Origin: Phytophthora quininea
Taxonomy: Eukaryota; Oomycota; Peronosporomycetes; Peronosporales; Peronosporaceae
Assembly (NCBI GenBank): GCA_011947345.1
Contig: JAAVTG010000915.1
Coordinates: 1-47,434 of the forward strand
Direction: 5' to 3'
DNA: 47,434 bases
Each line of letters opens with the position of its first letter. The stretch's first letter is position 1. The notes below the pieces were generated by a model. That model saw only the letters and a program-made list of their open reading frames with translations, was not told the origin of the DNA and made no database searches. Both the position numbers and the translations under genes were made by a program. Positions 10,498 through 20,101 of the stretch are shown here, piece after piece.

Positions 10498-11837
10498 GCT
10501 GCGGAGCGCTGGCGGACAGAGTGGTGAGCTCAAGCTATCGTAATATTCGGGAATGGTATCGCAAATATTACGATAGAAATCTCGATGGAAAAATAAATAA
10601 AACGTATTTGGCAAGACGAGACCGAGATAGCCACCGTAGGAATGCATCCCAACGATATTACCAAGAAGTTTATCTAAAGGAGAGAGCGGCGTGGCTACAG
10701 GAGGAATAGACCACAAACCCTGTTGAGTCGACAACTGGCACAGCACGCGAGCCAATTCCTGCTCAACGGCGGTCAACTAGTTAGGTCCGACCGTCGTCGA
10801 CGATTGGGGTACTTGAACGAGGCCAGGCTCCATGCGTGAGCCGGAGCTGCTGCACACGACATGGTTGGCAAGAAGGAGGGCTGGGCTTGGAATGTGCTGA
10901 CCGATCGAATGTCCAACTGCTGCTTGTCGCGGAAGATCACTCCACCTGTACAGAAGAAGCTTCCGACTGGACAATGAGTTCGCAGCGGCAAGTGTTTCGT
11001 GTCTGATCCATGGGATTGTAGTTTTGCTGGTGACATTGCGTGGAATTGCTGAATGAAATATGTTTGGTGCAGCTTTCACGACCCCCACCTCAAACAAGTC
11101 GCTCGTCATGGCGCTTCTTGGAATGACTACGATAATTACTTCTGCCCCGGCGGCTTCCAAGAGTGACCTCCTCCTCCTCGATTGCCACGTGGATGAGGTC
11201 AACTCTCGCAGTTGTTTGGCTTGCTTAGGTAAGGTTGTACCAGACAACAAGTAGCTTTTCGTGGGACCTCTGCAAAGGCCAAAACAAGTGACTACGGATT
11301 GGCTCCAGCACGCTGAGATTACTGCAGACTGTTGGAACCAATCTGCGATCAACGAGCCGTAAGCTTTTCGTGTTTGGACACCGCGTAAACCCGGGACTGG
11401 GGCTGCGGCTGTTGCTGTATTTTGCAAAAAACAAGTTAAGCTCTGATCGAAAAAGCAGATCTGTTTGCCCGCTCAACGCTGCAACAACACGCAAATGAAC
11501 ACTTCGGATAGAGCGTCACCTTCAGGCACGGTCCAGCTAAAGGACTTTGTCATTTTGGACGAGACGAACATTGAAAGGCTTCGTGCTGTCTCGGCCGCAC
11601 ATCTAGTGGTGGCTTACCGCGACGCATCATCAAAACGTGGTAGGGGTCTCGCGTAAATGGCAACGGAAACACGGTCCTGAAGCTCCTGAATGCTCTTGGA
11701 GACTATGGATTCTAGCTTAGGATGCTACAATAGCAGCTAGCATCCACCAGAGCTGAGCTCAACTCGGTATCGGACACATCCGTCTCCGCACCGGATGGCT
11801 GCGTCTTGGCCGTCGTGACGTTACACTGGCCATCTGG
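10498..11837. other. Intergenic stretch without a supported gene
   Basis: Open frames occur on both strands, including 216 codons on the minus strand (10777-11427) and about 50 codons ending 11656 on the plus strand (LKDFVILDETNIERLRAV). None has a recognisable domain or a consistent start. Part of this is presumably promoter and leader of the flanking divergent genes. Confidence 0.35.
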
Positions 11838-11919
11838 GTGGCGTTCGATCGTGATTATCGATTGGAGTGCCAGCCTGCTTTGCCACAATCAGCACCGCGA
11901 TCTCCTTACCAAGTCCTGA

Positions 11920-11935
11920 GCTCATTCCCAAACTT
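11920..11935 (+). promoter_or_regulatory. Oomycete-type initiator of the PDR transporter
   Basis: GCTCATTCCCAAACTT matches the published oomycete initiator consensus GCTCATTYBNCAWTTT at about 14 of 16 positions. It lies 38 bp before the ATG at 11973 and so supports that start over the more upstream in-frame ATG at 11838. Confidence 0.55.
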
Positions 11936-11972
11936 CCTGGCTGAGCGACACTCGACCAAGTTCACAGTGCCG

Positions 11973-14900
11973 ATGGCCGACAAAGCGGTCGCTGAAGTGG
12001 AGCAGGGCTCGACCAGCAAGCAGATCGGCCTTGAGTCTGGCAAAACGTTGCTGGCCAACGGCCCGGCAGCGCTGCATGAATTCGTCGCCTCCCGACTTGA
12101 GACCTCTATGGGTCAAGAACTCCCTCAGATGGAGGTTCGCTTCAACGACCTGTCGGTGTCGGCTGACATCACCGTCGTAGAAGACGACGGGACTTCGAAC
12201 GACCTCCCCACGCTCTGGAACACCGTCAAGAAGTCGTTGTCCGGCATCGGTCGCAAGAAGCAGGTGGTGCACAAGGAAATCCTCAAGAACGTGACCGGGT
12301 CCTTCAGGCCGGGCACGATGACCCTTGTGTTGGGTCAACCTGGCTCGGGCAAGTCGTCGCTCATGAAGGTGCTCAGCGGGCGCTTCCCCATGGCCAAGAA
12401 CATTAAAATTGCAGGCGACATCACGTACAACGGTCTCACCCAACAGGAGATCAAGAGAACGCTGCCGCAGTTCGTGTCGTACGTGCCGCAGCACGACAAA
12501 CACTTTGCAACGCTTACAGTGCGAGAGACGCTCGAATATGCTCACGAATTCTGCGGCGGTGAGCTCCAGCGACGTGCGGGTGAACTCCTGACCCAAGGCA
12601 AACCCGAGGAGAATGCTGAGGCGCTGGCGGTTGTCAAGTCACTGTTCGACAACTACCCGGAGGTGGTGGTCAACCAGCTTGGACTGAGTCTTTGCCAAGA
12701 CACCATTGTGGGCGACGCTCTGATGCGCGGCATCTCTGGTGGCGAACGGAAGCGTGTCACGACCGGCGAGATGGAGTTCGGCACGAAGTACATGACACTC
12801 ATGGACGAGATCAGTACGGGGCTTGACAGTGCCGCTACGTTCGACATTATCAACACCCAGCGCAGCATCGCCCACCGTTTCCACAAGACCGTGGTGATTG
12901 CTCTACTGCAGCCTGCCCCCGAAGTTGTGGCTCTCTTTGACGACCTGATGATCCTGAACGCCGGTGAGGTCATGTACCATGGTCCGATGAGCGAGGTGGT
13001 ACCGTACTTCGCCAGCTTGGGCTTCGAATGCCCTCAGGGACGTGACGTAGCCGACTACCTGATGGACCTAGGCACGAAGCAGCAGTTTCAATACGAAGTG
13101 AGTCTCCCGATCACCAACTACATGCACCCTCGCGACCCCGCGAGTTTGCTCGCGTCTTCCGCGAGTCACACATCTACCAGAACAACTTGCAACTACTGCA
13201 AACGCCGACGAGCAATCTGCTGGTGGACTGTGCCGAGAAGAACATGAAGCCGATGCCTGAGTTCCACCAGTCCTTCCAGGCTAGTGCGCTGACGCTGCTT
13301 CGCCGACAAATGTTCATCATCGGACGCAACAAGCCGTACCTCTTTGGTCGTGCCCTCATGATCACAGTCATGGGGCTGTTGTACGCTACGACGTTTTTCC
13401 AATTCGACCCGACCGAGATCCAGGTAGTCATGGGCATCATCTTCGCCGGCACGTTGTTCCTGTCGCTCGGTCAGGCTTCGCAACTACCGACATTCATGGC
13501 AGCTCGTGAAATTTTCTACAAGCAACGCGGTGCGAACTTCTTTCACACTGCGAGCTACGTATTCGCCAACTCGGTCAGTCAGCTACCGCTTTGCATCGCT
13601 GAGACGCTCATTTTCGGCACGTTGGTGTACTGGATGTGCGGCTTTGTGTCAGAGGTGCTGGAGTTCTTGCTCTTCCTGCTGGTGCTTTTCGCGACGAACT
13701 TTGGACTGGGCTCGTTCTTCTTCGTGTTGACGGCTGCTGCTCCCGACATCAACATCGCGACCCCCATTTCCATGGCGTCGACGTTGATCTTCATCATCTT
13801 TGCGGGCTTCATCATCACCGAGAGCCAAATCCCTGGCTACTTCATCTGGCTGTACTGGATCACGCCAGTCTCCTGGACGCTTCGTGCTCTTGCCGTTATC
13901 GAGTACCGGTCGTCTGCGTTGGACGTCTGCGAGTACGGAGGAGTCGACTACTGCTCGACCGAAGGCGTCACCATGGGCGAATACTATCTGCAGTTGTTTG
14001 ACCTCAAGACGGAGAAGGTGTGGATCCTCTACTGCCTCATTTACATGGTGGTCTTCTACGTGACGTGCATGACGCTCGGCTACCTCGCGCTGGAGTACAA
14101 GCGCTACGAGGCGCCTGAAAATGTCGGCGCTACCAAACCAGTCGACGACGAAGACGCTTACCGTCTCACTAGCACCCCAACAGCTCGTAGTGCTGAGAAG
14201 TCTTTAACCGCGAGTGAAGTGATGCTGGATGTGGCGTCCCGCAACACGACCTTCACGCCCGTGACGGTGGCGTTCAAGGACTTGCGCTACTCGGTGCCGA
14301 AACCGTCGAACCCGAAGGAATCGATTGAATTGCTCAAGGGGATCAGCGGCATCGCTCTACCTGGTAAAATGACGGCACTAATGGGAGCTTCTGGGGCAGG
14401 TAAGACGACCTTGATGGATGTGATTGCCAACCGCAAGACCGGCGGCAAGATCACCGGTGAGATTCTTTGAACGGGTACGAGGCCAACGAACTTGCTATCC
14501 GACGATGCACGGGATACTGCGAGCAGATGGATATCCACTCGGAGGCGTCGACGATCCGTGAGGCTCTCACCTTCAGCGCATTCCTGCGCCAGGACGCCAG
14601 TGTGCCAGACAGCGCCAAGTACGACTCGGTCGAGGAATGTTTGACGCTGCTGGACATGCACGACATTGCCGACCAAATCATTCGCGGCAGCTCCACGGAG
14701 CAAATGAAGCGCTTGACGATCGGCGTCGAGTTGGCAGCTCAGCCTAGTGTGCTTTTCCTCGACGAGCCCACGAGTGGTCTCGATGCTCGCTCTGCCAAGG
14801 TCATTATGGACGGAGTTCGTAAGGTGGCCGACTCGGGACGCACCATTGTCTGCACGATCCACCAGCCGTCCTCGGAAGTGTTCTTCTTGTTCGACAGCCT

Positions 14901-16110
14901 CCTCCTGCTGAAGCGTGGGGGTGAGACTGTGTTTTCGGCGACTTGGGCCACAAGTGCAAGCACTTGGTCGACTACTTCGAAGGTCTTCCGGGTATATCAC
15001 CATTGCCGCCCAAGTACAACCCCGCGACGTGGATGCTGGAGTGTATCGGCGCTGGTGTGTCCAACAACTCGGCGGATGGCATGGACTTCGTGTCGACTTT
15101 CCAGGACAGCGAGCAGAAGCAGAAGTTGGACCACGCTTTGAGTTGCGAAGGAATCGGCAAACCGTCTGCCGACACTGCGGAATTGACTTTTGCCAGGAAG
15201 CGAGCGGCGGCATCAGCGACCCAGGCGAGGTTCCTCATCAAGCGCTTTCTAGACATGTACTGGAGATCCCCACGTACAACCTGACGCGTGTGGGCATGTC
15301 GGTGTTCTTGGCGTTGCTATTCGGCGTGACGTTCACGCAGGCCGAGTACGACACGTACCAAGGTCTGAACTCGGGTATGGGCATGCTCTTCATGGCGACG
15401 CTGTTCAACGGCATGATCTCGTTCCAGTGTGTGCTGTCGGTGGCTTCGGCCGACCGTCCGGCGTTCTACCGCGAACGGGCCTCGCAGACTTACAATGCCT
15501 TCTGGTACTTTATCGGATCGACGATTGTCGAGATCCCGTACGTGTTCGGCGGTACGTTGGTGTTCACGGCCATCTTCTTCCCGCTGGTGCAGTTCACGGG
15601 CTTCTACGCGTTCGTCATGTACTGGGTCAACACGTCGCTGCTAATCCTCATGCTCACGTACATGGGGCAGATGTTTGTCTACTTGCTGCCGAGCGAAGAA
15701 GTGGCAGGCATCATCGGCATCCTCGTCAACTCGGTCTTCTTCCTCTTCATGGGTTTCAGTCCGCCGGCGAACCTGATTCCGCAGGGCTACAAGTGGCTCT
15801 ACACGATCACACCACAGCGGTTCTCGCTCGCCATCCTTGGTGCGTTAGTGTTTGCCGATTGCCCCATGAACCTTCGTACGACGAAGCTACCAAGACGTGG
15901 AGTGGGGTCGGCTCGAAACTTGGTTGTCAGCCGTTGAAGAACGCCCCAGTGGCCACAGGTGCCGTCACCGTCAAGCAATTCACAGAGGACGTGTTCGGCA
16001 TGAAGCACGACGAGATCTGGCCCAACTTTTTCATCGTCATCGCCTTCATCGTGGCGTTCCGAGTGATCGCGCTCATCGGCCTGCGCTTCGTCAACAGCCA
16101 GAAGCGGTAA
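11973..16110 (+). CDS. Full-size PDR/ABCG-type ABC transporter (five frame breaks)
   Basis: Domain order is NBD1-TMD1-NBD2-TMD2. NBD1 has Walker A GQPGSGKSSL, Q-loop YVPQHDKH, signature GISGGERKR and Walker B TLMDEISTGLDS. TMD1 (about 13280-14090) has six helices, with the PDR motif GYFIWLYWITPVSWTLRAL. NBD2 has Walker A GASGAGKTTL, the altered signature GSSTEQMKRLTIG, and Walker B FLDEPTSGLD. Then come KYNPATWMLE and TMD2, with DRPAFYRERASQTYN and IPQGYKWLYTITPQRF, ending FVNSQKR. At about 1,380 residues it is full length. Breaks lie at about 13141, 14466-14468 (T3), 14932-14935 (T4), 15268-15271 (C4) and 15862-15865 (C4); one added base repairs each. The family exports lipophilic compounds at the plasma membrane. 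Start chosen at MADKAVAEVEQ because an initiator sits just upstream. Confidence 0.9.
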
Positions 16111-16199
16111 AAATGCCGAGCTGCAGCAAGAAATGGCCTTGTTCAATTCATACGATATATTCTTTTAAACTTTTTCTTATCTCATTTTCCTTCCGGCAG

Positions 16200-16851
16200 A
16201 ATCAAAACTTGCCGTCAAACTTGGACAGCACGACGTCGGCGAGATGATCTACGAAGTCTACCCTGAAGATGCTTTCGACAGGGCTTTTAAAGTCGCTGCT
16301 TCCTGCGCGTGGTACGGAGTGGAAAGGTGGGATTTTCTTTACAACAAGTAGCAAGTCTCCCCTTCGAGACCGCAAAAAGTTTGTCGTACTCAAGTTCTTG
16401 TACGAAAAGGAAGAGATGCCAGTTGCATCAATCAACGAGGCGTTTGGAGCTGCAGCTTTGGAAAAGGTCTCGCGTCCGATATGCCGGTTGCCGTGACGAG
16501 GATGCTGTCAAGATCGTTAAGTTTCCGTACAAGAAGGAATTCATCCCGTCGGATCTCGTCTGTAAGGCCTTTCAAATGGCAGTCAAGAACAGCCACGACG
16601 ATGTCGCGAAGTTTTTGCTTTCCAAGGATCAAAATTCCCCTGAGGCGTTAAGTGAAGTATTTTCTACTGCGACTACGAGCGGGCATTTCAAGATGGCCAA
16701 AGCTTTGCTTTCCAACGGGTCGATGCCTGTGCATGTGGTGAAGGAAGAGCTCGTGAACGCGGCCCAACATAGCGACAAGGGCCTCGTTATGGCAATTTGC
16801 AGGAGTGTCGATCTACATTTCAACGAGATTTTCAAACAGAGCTTCTGCTGA
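16200..16851 (+). pseudogene. Ankyrin-type family remnant (copy A1)
   Basis: Just downstream of the transporter, plus-strand frames read SKLAVKLGQHDVGEMIYEVY and DAFDRAFKVAASCAWYGV. After breaks come FVVLKFLYEKEEMPVASINE, then SDLVCKAFQMAVKNSHDDVA and KFLLSKDQ, ending at 16851. The units follow the pattern (I/V)xxExxxxAFxxAAxxxxxDVxKFL shared with the copies at 29-45 kb; the LGxxxxxxMxYEVY segment is close to the copy at 41.1 kb. No N-terminal LPHV motif or start is seen, and there are at least two frame breaks or stops, so it looks like a truncated, displaced copy. Confidence 0.55.
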
Positions 16852-16952
16852 CTCGCAGGCATCAAATAGCCGTTCAAAACTTTTTGCATGATAAGGCCAC
16901 CACACAGGAAGAGAGCTGTGGTGGCCATGCCAAGGAGTCTCTGTCGCCGCTG

Positions 16953-18570
16953 TCACTGGCCTTGAAGCCGCAGATTTTCTTGCATAGCGTGGCGCAGCGA
17001 GCGCAAGTTCGAGTCTAGCGCCGAGATGTTTTCGACACTGCAACTCGGTGCTCAAGCTGCGCGATCGCGCTTTGCATCTCGCGGATGTATACCGCGTTCT
17101 CATTGTTGAGCTTGTAGGTCTTGAGCTTCCGCTCGTCTAGTTTGTCTCGAGAGATGGGTCCATATGTCGACATTTTCGTTGTTCCTCTTTGAAGAACAGA
17201 GCAGCATTGTCGTCGTACATGAGCTTTATGTCCACTGCTTTCTGGAACGTTCGCTTTAACAGCAGCTTCATATCACCGTCATCCAATGCACCGTTGGCCA
17301 GCCAAAAACATCGCGCAGATCGTAGGTGCTGGTCATGTTTCCAGGCAGTTCGAGCAGTTTCCTCACTGTAACTTCTTCTTGGGTCAGCAGTCTTGATGCC
17401 ACCTCCATGAACTTGGTTTTCTTCTCGTGCTGTTCGAGGATGAAGCGAACTTGCTTTTCCTCTTCATTAAGGAGATTTCTTGGCGTATTTCCGTTGTAAT
17501 CGAGCGATTGAATAGCAGTCGTGGTTTGCTAATAGGTGGGTTGCCATGACCAAGTCTCCGCAAGAACCAGCTACGTGGAGTGCGTGTTGGCCATGATTCA
17601 ATGTCGGGGAAGCCAAACGACCAGGCTTCCCCACCGTCTTCACTACTGCGTCCACAAACTCCGTCGATCCTCTGCGTAGAGCGCAGTCGAGCACGTCGAC
17701 CTCTAATTGCTCGATGATCTCTATCAATTGACGTTTCCACTGGCCAGGGGCTGTAGCTACTGCATTCTGAAGTGCTGCATACACCGGTAACACGCCCTTC
17801 CTCATGGTAGCTTTGATGAGAATATTTTTCATCGCTGACTTCACTGCGTCTTTGTTTCTCGACGAGATAGCCGAGTCGATATCTGCGTAGGCCTTGAGTA
17901 GTACCCACAGCTTCCCATTGGTAACAAGGTCCATGGCTGCCTTGCCCGAATCGCATTTGACGGACGGACCGTCACTGTTAAGAAGAGCTTCCACGATTTT
18001 GACTTGCTTTAGCTCAACAGCTGCATGCAGATCTGTCTTGAATTGATACCCGAGCTGGTTCGCGTGGAGAATGTTTGACTGTTGCTGAATGGATTTCCGT
18101 TTGAGAAGCTGCCTGGCGGGTTGGAAACGTTTTCTCTTTTGTTGTCGAGTTGACTGCAACAAGACCTGATGGCTCTGGGGAAGAACATCTTCCACTTTGC
18201 TTAAGACGAGATGAGCGATCGATTCTTTTATTCGGGAGGCTCCGTCCGTCGGTTTGTGCGGTAAGGTGTGGCGTCGATCCACACAGCAGTTGCAAACGAT
18301 CTGTTTGGTGTCGACGAAGGCCAGGTTGCTTTGACGCCGTTCGTATTCGATCATCTTCGTCACGTTATCATATCCAAATCGGAGATTGGACTCCAAGAGT
18401 CCGATGACGCCATATCCCAGTCTTTGGAAGGACAACAGAACTGGCGCCACGTCATTGACGTGGAAGCCGCTGTCCCGCAGCTGTCCACTTACTATCGACC
18501 GGAGTTCCTGAATATAATGTGTGGCTGAGCGATCGATGCTCGCATGAATGCGTACTTGACGGACAGCTTG
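16953..18570 (-). CDS. Ankyrin plus coiled-coil protein, function unknown (frame breaks)
   Basis: The long minus-strand frame is open from 18570 with SIDRSATHYIQELRSIVSG, DVAPVLLSFQRLGYGVIGLL and DTKQIVCNCCVDRRHTLP. It continues with ankyrin units (KTDLHAAVELKQVKIVEALL, QHALHVAGSCGDLVMATHLL), then in a shifted frame DYNGNTPRNLLNEEEKQVRF and FMEVASRLLTQEEVTVRKLL. Another shift gives WLANGALDDGDMKLLLKRTF, KLMYDDNAALFFKEEQRK, then PISRDKLDERKLKTYKL and a C-terminal coiled coil (IREMQSAIAQLEHRV, LDSNLRSLRHAMQENLRL) with the stop at 16953. The start is unresolved; coding may extend above 18570 in another frame (QRSLARKMMHTVLNK). No enzymatic domain is recognised. It differs from the EAF-type cluster family. 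Confidence 0.5.
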
Positions 18571-18920
18571 TTAAGAACTGTGTGCATCATCTTGCGAGCG
18601 AGAGAACGCTGTATATTGTCGTAGCGGACTGTCCTCTGAATGAGTCGCAGGATAACGCGTTTAAGCCGCTGAAAGTACGCGCAGTCGAGTTCAAGTGGGA
18701 CGCCAAAAGGAAAGTGGATGACCGATGCTTGGAGTGGTGGAATGGTCATGGCAGGAGTGCCGATCCTCCCATTTACATTGCGCTCTGCAGAGACCGAGAA
18801 GCCTACAAGAAGATGCTTCTGGTGCCGAACGCTGACGTTGTGACTGCCCAAACGTTTTGCCGACTGTGTGGGGGTCCGTCTAAGAAGAGCGATATGCTGG
18901 GGAATGTGCATGTGCAGTGA
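18519..18920 (+). CDS. Hypothetical open frame, possibly antisense shadow
   Basis: A plus-strand frame of 133 codons containing VRAVEFKWDAKRKVDDRCLE and TFCRLCGG. The composition is protein-like, but it lies opposite possible 5' coding of the ankyrin/coiled-coil gene, and only one of the two can be the real reading. I recognise no family. Confidence 0.25.
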   Translation: MWLSDRCSHECVLDGQLVKNCVHHLASERTLYIVVADCPLNESQDNAFKPLKVRAVEFKWDAKRKVDDRCLEWWNGHGRSADPPIYIALCRDREAYKKMLLVPNADVVTAQTFCRLCGGPSKKSDMLGNVHVQ

Positions 18921-20050
18921 TCAGCGTTGAAAATGAATGTGATTGCAGTTTAAGGGAACGAGTTGAAGTTGACTCAACAGACAGATCCTTCGTGAAAGGG
19001 AAAAGAGAAACGTAGCGGCACTCGGAAATTGGCCATGGCGCTGTATCCTACGTAGCCTTCACAGCACAGTAGAGTCATGGCAGCTACAAGGGAGATTGTG
19101 CTGCGTTCGAGTTGGAGAGGACGACAAGAGTTCGTTTTCGTTCGGGAAGAAGTGACTCTATTCTTGTCATCGTACTAAACATTCTCGTTGATAATCAACA
19201 TCGTCTGCTTTATGTTCGAAGGAATCAACTGAAGCCCACTGTTTATGGCTTTGAACTTCAACTGCGAACACACAAGTTGAATTCGGTATGTCGTTATGAC
19301 ACCACATTATTATTGCTTGCCGTTTGCGTCTGCAATGCGCTGCCTGGAGCTAGTTTTCCACGTGCTGTAGTTAATTTTCAGGACTACAAGGAATTACTAG
19401 CGCCAAAACGATGGATGAGTAGATTGCATTCCTCACACTGCAACTACATGCATCGCTACTCCATGAGGGAGGTCTGTGCGCGCCGGGAAACCGGTGCAGT
19501 GCATCAGCGTCCAGACAAGTTGCGTTCTATCTTGATCTCTACATCGGCTCGATCAGCACAAGCGCTGCTCAAAGTTGTGTGGATGCAGTATCGCGATATG
19601 CTGCTAGTGCCGAGTTGAACTACTGGCGGGAAATCCGATCCGTGATGAAAGCGTCAAAAGAAATGGACACTGCAATCGCATATGGTGGAGTTACTGACCC
19701 AAGCGGTTGGCCATGTTCTTCAGAGAGAGATACAAGTAGATCTACTCAACGTCACCACCCCACATAGAGGTTTAAGTTGGTTTCACACCAACTACAAAAC
19801 ACTACACAGCTCTGTCTCTCTCTCTCTCCGTCGGTTCTCGATGGCGTGTGCCAGGCAGCTATCGAAGAAACTCAACCAGCCGCGATTGCTGAAATGCTTG
19901 ACTAAGCAGATAGATCCACTACGTCGTGCCACTCTTGTCATTTCTGTACAAGTTGAACCTTGCACCAAGCGGACAAGCATGGCCGTCCCAGACTGAACCA
20001 AGGCGCTCACGCAAACTCGACGCCACCAAGTAGCTCAATCTATTGCTACG
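18921..20050. other. Intergenic stretch without a supported gene
   Basis: Plus-strand frames (19112-19618, 19579-19767) are unrecognised and mutually inconsistent. A short CT-rich run lies near 19811-19828. The right end contains the glucosidase promoter. Confidence 0.35.
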
Positions 20051-20064
20051 TCATTCGCACATTT
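20051..20064 (+). promoter_or_regulatory. Initiator-like motif of the GH3 glucosidase
   Basis: TCATTCGCACATTT equals the oomycete initiator TCATTYBNCAWTTT with one inserted A, about 38-50 bp upstream of the ATG at 20102. The spacing is like that at the PDR gene. Confidence 0.4.
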
Positions 20065-20101
20065 GCTCTCCACTCCACAGTTCGGACTACAAGCATCCGT
20101 C

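Noticed and set aside
10777..11427. 216-codon minus-strand open frame upstream of the PDR gene
   Set aside because: No domain, no coherent start and no promoter; kept as unassigned intergenic sequence.
13090..13190. An intron in the PDR gene to explain the first frame change
   Set aside because: Coding sense continues on both sides of about 13141 with no gap; one missing base explains it better than any GT-AG pair.
14287..15213. 308-codon open frame on the minus strand
   Set aside because: Lies opposite NBD2 of the PDR transporter, whose Walker and signature motifs are clear on the plus strand.
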